Origin: Bacteroidota bacterium | Lineage (GTDB): Bacteria; Bacteroidota; Bacteroidia; AKYH767-A; OLB10 | Reading direction: 5' to 3' | NCBI GenBank assembly: GCA_016714535.1 | Contig: JADKDR010000019.1 | Span: forward strand, 67,060 to 131,059 | Length of the DNA stretch: 64,000 nucleotides | Shown: piece after piece, positions 20,034-29,191 of the stretch | Numbering within the stretch: position 1 is the stretch's first letter | How the letters are laid out: each line of letters starts with the position of its first letter | Position numbers and translations under genes: made by a program | The notes under the pieces: model-generated | What the model was told of the DNA's origin: nothing | What the model saw: only the letters and a program-made list of their open reading frames with translations | The model's database searches: none

Positions 20034-21626
20034 ATGCGCTCAATTTTATTAAGTCTTCTGATTATTGGTTGTCATTATATTGGTTTATCTCAAAATCAAT
20101 CTATTTTTCCTCCTGCTACTTCGTGGAAAAATTGCTACGGAGGTAGCAATAATGATAAGGGCTATTCAATAAGGCAGACCCCTGATGGCGGTTTTATTGT
20201 TACCGGATCAACACTAAGCAACGACATTCAGGTAACTGGCAACTATGGTAGTTTCGATATATGGCTGGTAAAGCTAAATGCACTAGGTGTAATTGAATGG
20301 CAAAAAAACATAGGTGGTTCATCAGCCGATATAGGTAACGATGTGTGGCCTACGGCCGATGGCGGCTACATTCTAGGAGCAACTACTTCGAGCAACAATT
20401 ATGATATTTCAGGGTCAAAAGGCTTATCGGATTATGTATTAATTAAAACAGACGCAAGCGGACAAATACAATGGTCTAAAAATTATGGAGGCACAGACAA
20501 AGAGCAACTAATAAATATCTATCCAACTATTGATGGGGGATATATACTTGGCGGTTATTCCAACTCAAACGATGTTGATGTAAGTAATAATAACGGCAGT
20601 AGCGATATTTGGCTTGTAAAAACCGACAGCACAGGAAATTTGCAATGGCAAAAATGTTATGGAGGATCGCAAGCTGAATTTAGTTCAGGCATTCAACAAT
20701 CATCAAATGGGATGTATTTTGCAGGTGGAACTACCTATTCGAATGACAGTGATATTACCTTAAATAAAGGTGGAAGCGATTATTGGGTCTTGCGCTTATG
20801 GAATACAAGTGGCATTGCATGGCAATACACCTATGGTGGTAGCTATGACGAAATTATGCATGGCTTTACCCAAAACACGGCATTGGGATATGTAATGTGT
20901 GGCAGCTCGCTGAGTAATGATGGAGATGTTAGCGGACATGTAGGCCCGCATGGGCTGGCAGGCACAACCGATGCATGGATGTGTAAACTTACCAATACGG
21001 GTATGTTGCAGTGGCAAGATAGTTATGGTGGTGGAGATAATGAAACCGGTGCCAATGTTTCGCAAGATAGTGATAGTGGTTATGTATTCTGCGGCTGGAG
21101 CAATTCACCTTTGCCTAATACTGCACCTAATAAAGGTGGCTATGATAATTACCTACTCAAGTCTGCAAAAAATGGAAACCGACTATGGTCGCTTTCTTTA
21201 GGAGGCAGCGATAATGAAACAGCTAATGCCATTGAAGTAACCGCAGATTCTGGCTATGCACTGATAGGAAGCACGTACTCAAACGATTTAGATGTTACAG
21301 GAAATCATGGCTTGCAAGATATATGGATAGTACGATTTGGACAACAAATTCCTAATGCGATACCGGCTGAGGAAAAAATTAATCTGGCCATGACCTATCC
21401 TAACCCTGCTGTAGATTTTACACAGATAATGATAGGAGAACCCTTGCGTAAGCGCGTAGACGAAGTTCGTATTTATGACGTCAACGCAGTTTTAATAGAA
21501 ACTATTTATACCGCAGGGGCACACGCAGCTATAGTTAACAGGTCAGGTAAAAAACCGGGGCTTTACTTTTATCAACTAATTGGAGGTGATACAAAAATTG
21601 CATCCGGCAAAATTATTTTTGAATAA
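20034..21626 (+). CDS. Repeat beta-propeller T9SS-secreted protein
   Basis: A 530-residue exported protein. The start is chosen at MRSILLSLLIIG because this gives a clean signal peptide ending LSQNQS; the longer frame adds 17 unlikely residues. Six to seven repeats of about 60-65 residues follow, built around WQKxxGGSxxD, PTxDGGYILGG, SND and SDIWLVKTDxxG. This is the same repeat class as in the 54280-57377 gene but much more diverged. The C-terminal YPNPAVDFTQIMIG to KIIFE is a T9SS sorting domain. It probably forms one propeller displayed or released outside the cell. It converges with the SGNH gene, with 24 bases between stops. Confidence 0.85.
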   Translation: MRSILLSLLIIGCHYIGLSQNQSIFPPATSWKNCYGGSNNDKGYSIRQTPDGGFIVTGSTLSNDIQVTGNYGSFDIWLVKLNALGVIEWQKNIGGSSADIGNDVWPTADGGYILGATTSSNNYDISGSKGLSDYVLIKTDASGQIQWSKNYGGTDKEQLINIYPTIDGGYILGGYSNSNDVDVSNNNGSSDIWLVKTDSTGNLQWQKCYGGSQAEFSSGIQQSSNGMYFAGGTTYSNDSDITLNKGGSDYWVLRLWNTSGIAWQYTYGGSYDEIMHGFTQNTALGYVMCGSSLSNDGDVSGHVGPHGLAGTTDAWMCKLTNTGMLQWQDSYGGGDNETGANVSQDSDSGYVFCGWSNSPLPNTAPNKGGYDNYLLKSAKNGNRLWSLSLGGSDNETANAIEVTADSGYALIGSTYSNDLDVTGNHGLQDIWIVRFGQQIPNAIPAEEKINLAMTYPNPAVDFTQIMIGEPLRKRVDEVRIYDVNAVLIETIYTAGAHAAIVNRSGKKPGLYFYQLIGGDTKIASGKIIFE

Positions 21627-21650
21627 TAATTAGAAAGGATACGAGAAGAT

Positions 21651-23159
21651 TTATTCAAACAAGACTTTGAATTCATCGATAAATATTTTACTCTTACTGT
21701 TGTTATAGACATACACCTTAAATGTATTCTTTGAATAAAAATCACTGGGTAAAGAAAATTTAAACTGAAGTTTTTGCCATTTATCAGTAATTGGTTTCAA
21801 CTCTGAAATCAGTTTTGTTTCAGTTTTTTTGTTGCTTTCATTATCAAGATATTCAATTACTACCATCGAATAAACCTGATTTGTCTTTTGCAAATAATTG
21901 AATGATACGACTACGCTTGACATGCCCGGGGCTAAGAGGCTTACCGGTTTTTCAAGTGTAACGGTATAATTCTCCACGCTATTCGCGTACGAAGATTTAA
22001 GTCCTGCAAACTTTTCCTCCATGGTTACAGTTTGCATTTGCGACCAATTAATATTACCCTCGCAATTATTGTAAAATGTTGTAAGCTTTTCTATTGGCTT
22101 GGGTTGCGGTGTTGCGAACTGCCTGGGGTACTGCTTGCGTAAATGATTAGCAACATTAGCTGCAATAATTTGTCGACCTTGTTGAGCATAATGTTCTGTG
22201 GTCCAGTCTACGTCAATATATTCATCACTTGGCACCAACTCCAGATTATCAATAACTGTAACCCCATTGCAGTTATATCGCTGCATAAGCAAGTTGCGAT
22301 TTTCCCTGATAATTTTTACCAGTTCATCTCCCACCAATGAATCTGCCATAAAAACATTTTCTGCCATAAGGTTAAAATATAAATTCCAGCCTCGCTCATT
22401 TGCAAGTTTAACAATTGCATCAAAATCTTTGATGCGAACATTGTTTGCGGTATCAATATTAAAAGCAAACGTCTTAATATAATTGCACGCCAGATCGGTT
22501 AACGCATTATTGCGGGTACTATCCGCATTTAGCACACCACGGTAGTTCATTAAACTGTCCCAATCATACGTATTAGTAGCAGGAATTGATGGAGGTAATT
22601 TTAATTTTTCATTACGCCAGCTATTTTTATAACTCCATACCAGCAAGCTATCGGAAAACGATGTATATCTATGCAAACCAAGCATAAGCCGATTGTAAAA
22701 TGGTGGATTGGGCTGATAGAATACAAGACTTTTTTGAATATAATTTTCAAGGGGAGAATAAATCCAAAAGGCATCAAAGGAGCGGAGGTTCATTGTTACA
22801 ATTACCGTTTTCACTTTTGAAGATGATGGAATATTTTTTAATAAGTGATAATAAACTTGCGCATGCGATGCTTCTTTTGTAAGTCCTGTTACTTTTACTC
22901 CGGTAAAATAATCAGCCAAAAAAGCACTGATAGGGCGTTTATCAATATCATCTTCTCGATAATTATTATTGCTCGACTCGCCAAGATATATTACCTCTGA
23001 TTTTTGCTCCTGTGCGTATTCTATCAATTCAAAAGCATCTGCATATAACTTGATATCGTTTTTAAACGCTGTGTACTTATATACATAACTTAGGCAAACT
23101 ATGAGAGCCGCCAAAGCAACAAGTTTAATCCACAGTTTTTTATCTAACAAAATTTGCAT
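21651..23159 (-). CDS. SGNH/DltD-like membrane-anchored esterase or acyltransferase partner
   Basis: A 502-residue protein starting MQILLDKKLWIKL; its ATG overlaps the MBOAT stop as TAATG, which implies translational coupling. A transmembrane anchor at residues 8-26 is followed by an SGNH-like domain with YLGESSNNNY (the GxS nucleophile position, serine after GE) and a late TTEHYAQQGRQII (D/T-x-x-H type catalytic block). Residues from about 390 on form a beta-sandwich resembling a carbohydrate-binding module. The layout matches AlgJ/AlgX/DltD-type partners that act after an MBOAT transporter to acylate an exported polymer. The polymer acylated here is unknown. Confidence 0.72.
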   Translation of the reverse strand: MQILLDKKLWIKLVALAALIVCLSYVYKYTAFKNDIKLYADAFELIEYAQEQKSEVIYLGESSNNNYREDDIDKRPISAFLADYFTGVKVTGLTKEASHAQVYYHLLKNIPSSSKVKTVIVTMNLRSFDAFWIYSPLENYIQKSLVFYQPNPPFYNRLMLGLHRYTSFSDSLLVWSYKNSWRNEKLKLPPSIPATNTYDWDSLMNYRGVLNADSTRNNALTDLACNYIKTFAFNIDTANNVRIKDFDAIVKLANERGWNLYFNLMAENVFMADSLVGDELVKIIRENRNLLMQRYNCNGVTVIDNLELVPSDEYIDVDWTTEHYAQQGRQIIAANVANHLRKQYPRQFATPQPKPIEKLTTFYNNCEGNINWSQMQTVTMEEKFAGLKSSYANSVENYTVTLEKPVSLLAPGMSSVVVSFNYLQKTNQVYSMVVIEYLDNESNKKTETKLISELKPITDKWQKLQFKFSLPSDFYSKNTFKVYVYNNSKSKIFIDEFKVLFE

Positions 23160-24571
23160 TAGAATTGAAAATAAATAAATGGTATAGCATGAACACCTGA
23201 ATATGCAACTGCGACAAATATGAGCAATGAATACAAGCACCATCTTACAACCAAAGGCAATGCACCACACCAAGCATCAAACCTTTTGTTGCCCATAAGT
23301 AATTCAAGCACTACAAAGCCCAGTATATAAAACCAAACAGTCATAGGTATAGGTAAGCCCTCACCGGTATGCCAGTTATTTTTTAGCGAAGCAAATATTT
23401 GCCATGCCTCATCCATACTTACTGCTCTAAAAAATACCCATATGAGTGTAACCGTAATAAAGGTTTTAGCCATACGTAATCCTTTACCAATAATGCGAAT
23501 GCTTGCAGATTGATTATTTGCCAACCCATACTTAAGTTTAACAAAGGATTCGATTAGATAACATGCGCCATGTGCCAGTCCCCATATAATAAATGTAGTG
23601 TTAGCTCCATGCCACAACCCACTTAAAGCAAAAACAAAAAGTATATTACGTATCCAAATCCAAATAGAAGTTTTGTTTCCACCAAGGGGAATATATACAT
23701 AATCACGAAACCAGGAGCTGAGCGAAATGTGCCAACGCTGCCAGAACTCGCCAATGGATTGCGAAAAATATGGCTGCTTAAAATTATCCATCAAGTTATA
23801 TCCCATGGCTAAGGCAGTGCCAAGAGCAATGGTGCTGTAGCCATAGAAATCACAATATATCTGCAAGGCATAAAGCATCAAGCAGGCAGCAACACTTAAT
23901 GCATGGTAAGTACCGGGTTGCTCATATAACTGATCAACGTATATAGCCATGTTGTCAGCCACCACCATTTTGGTAACAAGTCCAAACAAGATTAAACGCA
24001 ATCCATTAGCCAGATTATCGTAGTTATACGATATTTTTTTTCGAAGCTGATTCAATAAATTGTAAGGCCGCTCGATAGGGCCGGTTACCAATTGCGGATA
24101 AAACATTACATACAATGCATAGATTCCAAAATGCCGTTCGGCATTTTGCCGGCCACGATACACTTCAATAACATAACTCAAACTTTGAAATGTATGAAAC
24201 GATAAACCAATTGGCAGCGCCAATGCTGAATACGGGGCATCGTACTTAATCGAAAAATTGCCTAACAGCTCAATAACTGTTTGAGTAAAAAAATTATAGT
24301 ACTTAAAAATTATTAAGACCAGACAAGTAGCTACAACACTAATGACCAGCCAGGTCTTTCGGTAGCGCGTTGAACTTACTAAGAGTATTCCGGCCAAATA
24401 GTCGATGATAATAGTTGCAAATAATACGAGGATGTACTCCGGAATAAAAGACATATAAAAGTAACAGGAAGCGAAAAGCAACATGACCCATCTATAAGCA
24501 TGAGGTAACAAGTAAAACAGCAGTGTTACAACCGGAAAGAAAATAAAAAACTCAAGCGAGTTAAACAGCAT
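23159..24571 (-). CDS. MBOAT family O-acyltransferase (AlgI/DltB-like)
   Basis: A 470-residue polytopic membrane protein with about ten hydrophobic segments from residue 5 on. The family core is clear: PIERPYNLLNQL, FCDFYGYSTIALG, EFWQRWHISLSSWFRDYVY near residue 280 and LSGLWHGANTTFIIWGLAHG near 320, the last with the conserved histidine. Members move an acyl group across the inner membrane onto alginate, teichoic acid or other polymers. It is followed immediately by an SGNH-fold partner with overlapping start and stop, so the two probably form one acylation module. No polymer synthase is in the window, so the acceptor cannot be named. Confidence 0.9.
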   Translation of the reverse strand: MLFNSLEFFIFFPVVTLLFYLLPHAYRWVMLLFASCYFYMSFIPEYILVLFATIIIDYLAGILLVSSTRYRKTWLVISVVATCLVLIIFKYYNFFTQTVIELLGNFSIKYDAPYSALALPIGLSFHTFQSLSYVIEVYRGRQNAERHFGIYALYVMFYPQLVTGPIERPYNLLNQLRKKISYNYDNLANGLRLILFGLVTKMVVADNMAIYVDQLYEQPGTYHALSVAACLMLYALQIYCDFYGYSTIALGTALAMGYNLMDNFKQPYFSQSIGEFWQRWHISLSSWFRDYVYIPLGGNKTSIWIWIRNILFVFALSGLWHGANTTFIIWGLAHGACYLIESFVKLKYGLANNQSASIRIIGKGLRMAKTFITVTLIWVFFRAVSMDEAWQIFASLKNNWHTGEGLPIPMTVWFYILGFVVLELLMGNKRFDAWCGALPLVVRWCLYSLLIFVAVAYSGVHAIPFIYFQF

Positions 24572-24634
24572 ACTGATACTTCACATTAATTGGGTATGCA
24601 AATTAAGAAAAACACTTAACCTAAAAAACCACGT

Positions 24635-26041
24635 TTAATAATTTTTACGAATAAAACTTGAAGCGTTTTCATACATCACCAGATTAACAATCATTTCGGC
24701 AGAAAGTATATTGTAATCGTTACGTAATGAATTTGGATTGTTTATAAAATTATAAGCGTGCTTTAGCAGATAATCATCCAAAAACTGCATTTCCTCTTCG
24801 GTCCAGTACCCATTGATTGGATTTACTATTCCATCAAAATCACTGCCAATACATTGTATTCCCCAAGCAAACATATTGTTACGATCGAGTAATTCAGCAA
24901 TATGCTGAATCTGTCGCCAAACAAGGCGTGCCCAGTTGTACAATATTTTTTTTCGAGAGATTTCGCCTCGCGTTTTTTTCAACTCCTGCTCACTGCCAAT
25001 TCTACGCTCGTCCAGTTGTATGCCAAAGAGGCCATTGCTACGTGCTATTTCAAGCAAGTCTGTATCGTCAAAATTAATACTTTCATTTAAGAACCAATTG
25101 CTAGTATTAGACGGAATACCTGTTACGCCACCATGGCTTACCAGTATTGGAATGTTTTGGCCTGCATATTCCTGGCGCAGTAGCTGATAGTATTGATTGC
25201 GGGCAAGAATACTCATATGCTTAATATCAATAAGTATGCGTTGCTGATTCTTGTTATCAAGCAAGAGCGAAATTACCTCATATCCAAGTGGAGTAATTCC
25301 CTCATTCATACCAACGGATTGATCGCACACCTTGCCCAATATTCCTGTCAGGCTTTTCGGATGACCGCATAGCTCGTTATAAAAGTGATGGCCAATAGCA
25401 ATAAACAGCGGCCTGTGTTGCCAACTCTTTACCTTGGCAACATTTGCCAGTACCACTTTCTTATTTGCATTCTTACCCGGAATACCGCAACCAAAAGCAT
25501 GCCCACCTTCTATTGAAAGCAATACACAAACTGTAAATATATTATCAGTTTGTGCTTGAATGCTATTTAAATCATCATAACTGCTAATTAATTTGTACTG
25601 ATAATCCTGGCTGTCAATGGTAAAAATTTGTCCATCCAATTGTTGCAGAAACTTATACTCCTGCTCCAAATCAGTAAAGTAATCGTTGGTTTTTATTACC
25701 TGTTCAACCCGGCTATCTCCTACTCCGGTTACAAAATTATTTACCTCTCTTCGCACTGCTCCTTGCGGCAATTTGTTTTTGAAGAATCCAATTTCGATTG
25801 GATAAAGGCTTGCGCATATGATGCCAACATTACCATAACATAAGGCTTGAAAATTGGCTTGCGAAAATCGTGTGAGTGTAGCTAAATAGTTTAGAAGCTT
25901 GTCGCTAACAGTGGGTGGGTCGTAATACCATACGCTGTTACGATCATTAATATCGCTGCTATTTCCCTTTTGCTTTTTAGTGAAACTTTGTCCATAAGGT
26001 TTCAGTGTTGGATGGCAATGCAAGTCAACAAAAGCATTCAT
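24635..26041 (-). CDS. Peptidase M19 family (membrane dipeptidase-like) protein
   Basis: A 468-residue protein beginning MNAFVDLHCHPTLKPYG; the DLHCHP block gives the first metal ligands of the amidohydrolase barrel. Other expected blocks are ILIDIKHMS, LVSHGGVTGIPSN and QCIGSDFDGIVNP, the last being the family hallmark. M19 enzymes hydrolyse dipeptides, some including D-amino acids. No signal peptide is seen, so it is probably cytoplasmic. It lies 64 bases upstream of the MBOAT gene on the same strand and 29 bases downstream of the CHAP hydrolase; a role in peptidoglycan peptide turnover is a guess from that neighbour. Confidence 0.82.
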   Translation of the reverse strand: MNAFVDLHCHPTLKPYGQSFTKKQKGNSSDINDRNSVWYYDPPTVSDKLLNYLATLTRFSQANFQALCYGNVGIICASLYPIEIGFFKNKLPQGAVRREVNNFVTGVGDSRVEQVIKTNDYFTDLEQEYKFLQQLDGQIFTIDSQDYQYKLISSYDDLNSIQAQTDNIFTVCVLLSIEGGHAFGCGIPGKNANKKVVLANVAKVKSWQHRPLFIAIGHHFYNELCGHPKSLTGILGKVCDQSVGMNEGITPLGYEVISLLLDNKNQQRILIDIKHMSILARNQYYQLLRQEYAGQNIPILVSHGGVTGIPSNTSNWFLNESINFDDTDLLEIARSNGLFGIQLDERRIGSEQELKKTRGEISRKKILYNWARLVWRQIQHIAELLDRNNMFAWGIQCIGSDFDGIVNPINGYWTEEEMQFLDDYLLKHAYNFINNPNSLRNDYNILSAEMIVNLVMYENASSFIRKNY

Positions 26042-26069
26042 AACTTAAGATTTTAAATAAATAATACGT

Positions 26070-26825
26070 TTACTTTTTGTACTCGATAAAACCAAGATTG
26101 ATATCTGCAATCTTACGCTTACGCGCAAAAACACCCACGCCCTCGCGACTGCCGCCATCATTCGTATTGCCTTCAATACATTCAATAAATCCGCCACTAA
26201 CAGCGGTTACAATTCCGGTATGCCCTGTCACTCTGCCCATCTTCATCATAAAAAACTGCCCCGGCTTTACTAAAGAAGGATTATTTTTTGCATCGGCAGC
26301 AAGTATTTTTTTTGCCTTGGTGGTATTCCAATGCGCGAGCACACCTGCTGTGCGAGGCATCTTGTTGGTAACTCCAATATTGGCGCATGCCTGATTAATA
26401 CACCAATACGTAAAGCACACACACCAAGCATATCCCTGAGCTATATCTACGCTATCAAAATATTTTTTTATATCAGGGCCGCTGTTGCTTCCAGCTGGCT
26501 TTTCCATTTTACCTACCTCCTTTTTTGCTATCCGAACAATTTCTTCGCCCAGTTGGCTGTCGGCTGTAGTTGTTACCGGAGTTTTTTCTACACCAAACAA
26601 AACAGCCCAGGTAATTGCACCCACAGAGCCATCTGCTTTTAACGATACTCCTTGCTGATCTACGTGCTGCGCCTGAAACAGCTTAACTGCTGTGGATGTA
26701 TTGTTGCCAAATACTCCATCGGCCGTGTCACTAAGATAACCCAACTCTTTTAAACGTAACTGAATTGCTTTAACTGCACTTTTAAGGGTACTGCCTTTTT
26801 TAATAATTTGATTTGGATAATTCAT
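26070..26825 (-). CDS. Peptidoglycan-binding, CHAP-domain hydrolase
   Basis: A 251-residue protein. Residues 10-78 form a PG_binding_1 domain (LKELGYLSDTADGVFG, TAVKLFQAQH, GAITWAVLFG). A CHAP-type amidase/endopeptidase domain follows, with Cys in GYAWCVCFTYWC near residue 131, His in GHTGIVTAV near 200 and EGNTN near 220 as the likely catalytic set. No classical signal peptide is seen, so export, or use as a toxin or endolysin-like enzyme, is unclear. It has its own strong promoter and probably heads the 26.8-21.6 kb minus-strand run (dipeptidase, MBOAT, SGNH). A prophage origin is possible but no phage genes are nearby. Confidence 0.82.
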   Translation of the reverse strand: MNYPNQIIKKGSTLKSAVKAIQLRLKELGYLSDTADGVFGNNTSTAVKLFQAQHVDQQGVSLKADGSVGAITWAVLFGVEKTPVTTTADSQLGEEIVRIAKKEVGKMEKPAGSNSGPDIKKYFDSVDIAQGYAWCVCFTYWCINQACANIGVTNKMPRTAGVLAHWNTTKAKKILAADAKNNPSLVKPGQFFMMKMGRVTGHTGIVTAVSGGFIECIEGNTNDGGSREGVGVFARKRKIADINLGFIEYKK

Positions 26826-26873
26826 AATTTTTTTGATTTAAAGATTAATAGAAAACGTGTGGAATGGTGTTGA

Positions 26874-26903
26874 CAAATGTAAATTATAATTTGACCTAAT
26901 CAA
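26874..26903 (-). promoter_or_regulatory. Consensus Bacteroidota promoter of the CHAP hydrolase gene
   Basis: On the minus strand, TTG (26901-26903), exactly 19 bases, then TACATTTG (26874-26881), a full match to the primary sigma pattern. The ATG at 26825 lies 48 bases downstream. The rest of the 300-base spacer up to 27125 shows nothing else recognisable. Confidence 0.72.
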
Positions 26904-27125
26904 GAAAAATAAAAAATGGAAAAAGTTCTCTCCCTTATTTACAATTAAAATAACTTCAATAAAAATGAAAAAGCTGCGTAACAAATTAGCCGGATAAACA
27001 TCTTAACTTAACATTCTGATTCCATGGGCAACAGTTTAATAACCTTAGCGTTAAAGCAGTACAAGGCAATTAGCAACGGCATAAAGTTGGTTAAAAAAAT
27101 TCACTTCTAATCTGCTGAAAATAAT

Positions 27126-28310
27126 ATGGATGCATTGAAAAAGTTTTTTTGGTTTTGTTCAGGAGCAAATATAGTCCTGCTACAACGTGCGCCCACCGAA
27201 CACAACAAGTACCAAGGTATAGGTGCCACGGTTTTTTTTACGGGCTTGTTCGCAGTTATATCAGGAGGCTATGCATTGTATTATATTTTTAACGATGCCA
27301 TATCTATTTGGCGCATTAGTGCCGGGTTAATCTTTGGACTTATTTGGGGCGCCATGATTTTCAATCTTGATCGATACATCGTATCAAGCATGAAAAAGAA
27401 TAGCAATTTTTGGAACGAAATAAAATTAGCCCTCCCACGAATCATACTAGCCACCATTATCGCATTTGTAATATCGAAACCTTTAGAATTGCAGATTTTT
27501 CACACGTCCATAGAATATGAGTTGGAGTTAATGAAACAGCAGGAATTAAAAGCGCAGGAAGATGCGCTTACCAATCGCTTTCGATTGCAGATTGCCTCAT
27601 TATCAAATGAAATTTCCGGATTAAAAAATGAAATAGACAGTAAGGCCAACTATCGAAACCAGCTGGATGAGGTGGCACGAAGAGAAGCTGATGGTAGTGG
27701 TGGAACCATGAAAAGAGGTGCAGCTACAATCTATAACTTAAAAAAAGGAGATGCTATAAAAGCCCAGGCTGAACTGGAAAATGCTTCTAACAAAAATCAA
27801 CCGCTAATACTTAGTAAACAAAAAGAAAAAGACATCCTGCTAACTTTAGTTGACAGTTTAAAATCAACCGTAAAACGAGGTTCATTTGATGGATTTGATA
27901 AACGCCTTGCTGCCCTGGGCAACATTTCGGCTAAGAATAATACCATAGCCATGGCCAGCCTGATGGTGATGCTTTTATTTATCGCCATAGAACTAGCTCC
28001 TGTATTAGTTAAACTTCTATCGGGCAGAGGTCCATATGACGAACTGCTCGAAATGGAAGAGCATAAATTTGAAATGCTATGCATGGAGCAGATGGCAACG
28101 CTTAATCAAGCGACTTATGAAAAATTGCAAATCACTATTGAAACCGGTAATCAAGCCCTGCAAGACGAACTTGAAAGCAATAAAGAGCTGATGAAAGAAA
28201 TACATGTAGCAAAAAAAGAGCTCACTAAAGAAATGGTCAATGCATGGAAACAGGAGGAACTAAGCAACATACGATTGAAACAACCTCGTAGAAAGGTAGC
28301 TGAAGTTTGA
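27126..28310 (+). CDS. DUF4407 integral membrane protein
   Basis: A 394-residue protein of the DUF4407 family. Three hydrophobic helices lie in the first 120 residues (KFFWFCSGANIVLLQR start, ATVFFTGLFAVISGGYALYY, AGLIFGLIWGAMIFNLDRY), with the conserved NLDRYIV motif. A long charged coiled-coil follows (about 125-265), then a fourth helix (ASLMVMLLFIAIELAPVLVKL) and a C-terminal coiled-coil tail. The family is widespread in Bacteroidota but has no established function. The topology suggests a large cytoplasmic or periplasmic coiled-coil held by a four-helix anchor. Neighbouring genes do not form an obvious operon. Confidence 0.85.
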   Translation: MDALKKFFWFCSGANIVLLQRAPTEHNKYQGIGATVFFTGLFAVISGGYALYYIFNDAISIWRISAGLIFGLIWGAMIFNLDRYIVSSMKKNSNFWNEIKLALPRIILATIIAFVISKPLELQIFHTSIEYELELMKQQELKAQEDALTNRFRLQIASLSNEISGLKNEIDSKANYRNQLDEVARREADGSGGTMKRGAATIYNLKKGDAIKAQAELENASNKNQPLILSKQKEKDILLTLVDSLKSTVKRGSFDGFDKRLAALGNISAKNNTIAMASLMVMLLFIAIELAPVLVKLLSGRGPYDELLEMEEHKFEMLCMEQMATLNQATYEKLQITIETGNQALQDELESNKELMKEIHVAKKELTKEMVNAWKQEELSNIRLKQPRRKVAEV

Positions 28311-28379
28311 CCTTAGCGCGGAGGTTAGGCGCAACGAGCTGACACAACAACGTTGGCAAGATATAAGAACATAACAATG

Positions 28380-28409
28380 TTTGTGGCCAAACAATAAAGC
28401 ATACATTTG
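28380..28409 (+). promoter_or_regulatory. Consensus Bacteroidota promoter
   Basis: TTTG (28380-28383), 18 bases, then a perfect TACATTTG box (28402-28409). It sits about 90 bases upstream of the 28500 start, so that gene is transcribed separately from DUF4407. Confidence 0.68.
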
Positions 28410-28499
28410 CACTTGCCTTAGAGAAACAGTGTTGAGCTCTCCCCTTTCCTTTACACAAAATTCCTGCTTATAAAAAGCTACTCAAATCCAAACCTGAAA

Positions 28500-29090
28500 A
28501 TGACCTTACAAGAATTTATCAAACAGTTTGACAAGGAAAACAGTATAGTGCTACTTGAAGGGAAACGAAATGTTCTCGAACAGGACAAAGAAAAATTAAT
28601 TTCGCTGGGCAAGCTGCTTGCATCAAAGACGAAAAAAATAACTTTCAGGAGTGGCAATGCCTCCGGTGCCGATCAATTATTTTCTGAAGGTGTTTGTAGC
28701 ATTGATAAAAACAGATTAGAAGTTATTACGCCTTATACAGGCCATCGGCAAAAACAAAATCTTGCAACCAATACCATATCGCTTTCGCAACTTAATGTGA
28801 CGGCAGATTCTGAATTGGTGCAGCAATCAAAAAGCAACCGCAAAATGGAAAAAATGATTGAGCAATTTGTTGAAGGCGATGTAAACCGATATACCATTAA
28901 AGCAGCATATATACTTAGGGATACAGCCAAGGTAATTGGCACTGATACAATTAAACCGGCCACTTTGGGCATTTTTTATGACGACTTAAAAAATCCCCGC
29001 GAAGGAGGTACGGGACATACCATGAATATTTGCATTAGAAACGATATTCCACTTATCGATCAAAATACCTGGTTCACATGGTTGCCGTAA
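28500..29090 (+). CDS. SLOG-like (DprA/LOG fold) protein of unknown function
   Basis: A 196-residue soluble protein. FRSGNASGADQLFSEGV, near residues 57-73, resembles the nucleotide-binding glycine loop of SLOG Rossmann-like domains (SGxAxGAD), and EVITPYTGHR fits the strand after it. Residues 100-196 carry DRYTIKAAYILRDTAKV-like helices and GGTGHTMNICIRNDIPLIDQ, whose spacing fits a completed Rossmann core. SLOG proteins sense or process nucleotides and appear in conflict systems, but some are simple housekeeping enzymes. No effector gene is adjacent. Function is unknown. Confidence 0.7.
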   Translation: MTLQEFIKQFDKENSIVLLEGKRNVLEQDKEKLISLGKLLASKTKKITFRSGNASGADQLFSEGVCSIDKNRLEVITPYTGHRQKQNLATNTISLSQLNVTADSELVQQSKSNRKMEKMIEQFVEGDVNRYTIKAAYILRDTAKVIGTDTIKPATLGIFYDDLKNPREGGTGHTMNICIRNDIPLIDQNTWFTWLP

Positions 29091-29191
29091 TAAGTTTGAA
29101 ATTCAGTTGCAAAAAACAATATACCACAAATGTTTTTCATTCTAAAATAAGTAAATTAAAAACAGACATTAAATAAAAATACGAAAAAGCT

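Noticed and set aside
26070..26825. Prophage endolysin as evidence of a prophage
   Set aside because: No capsid, tail, integrase or terminase gene is in the region; chromosomal CHAP hydrolases are common.
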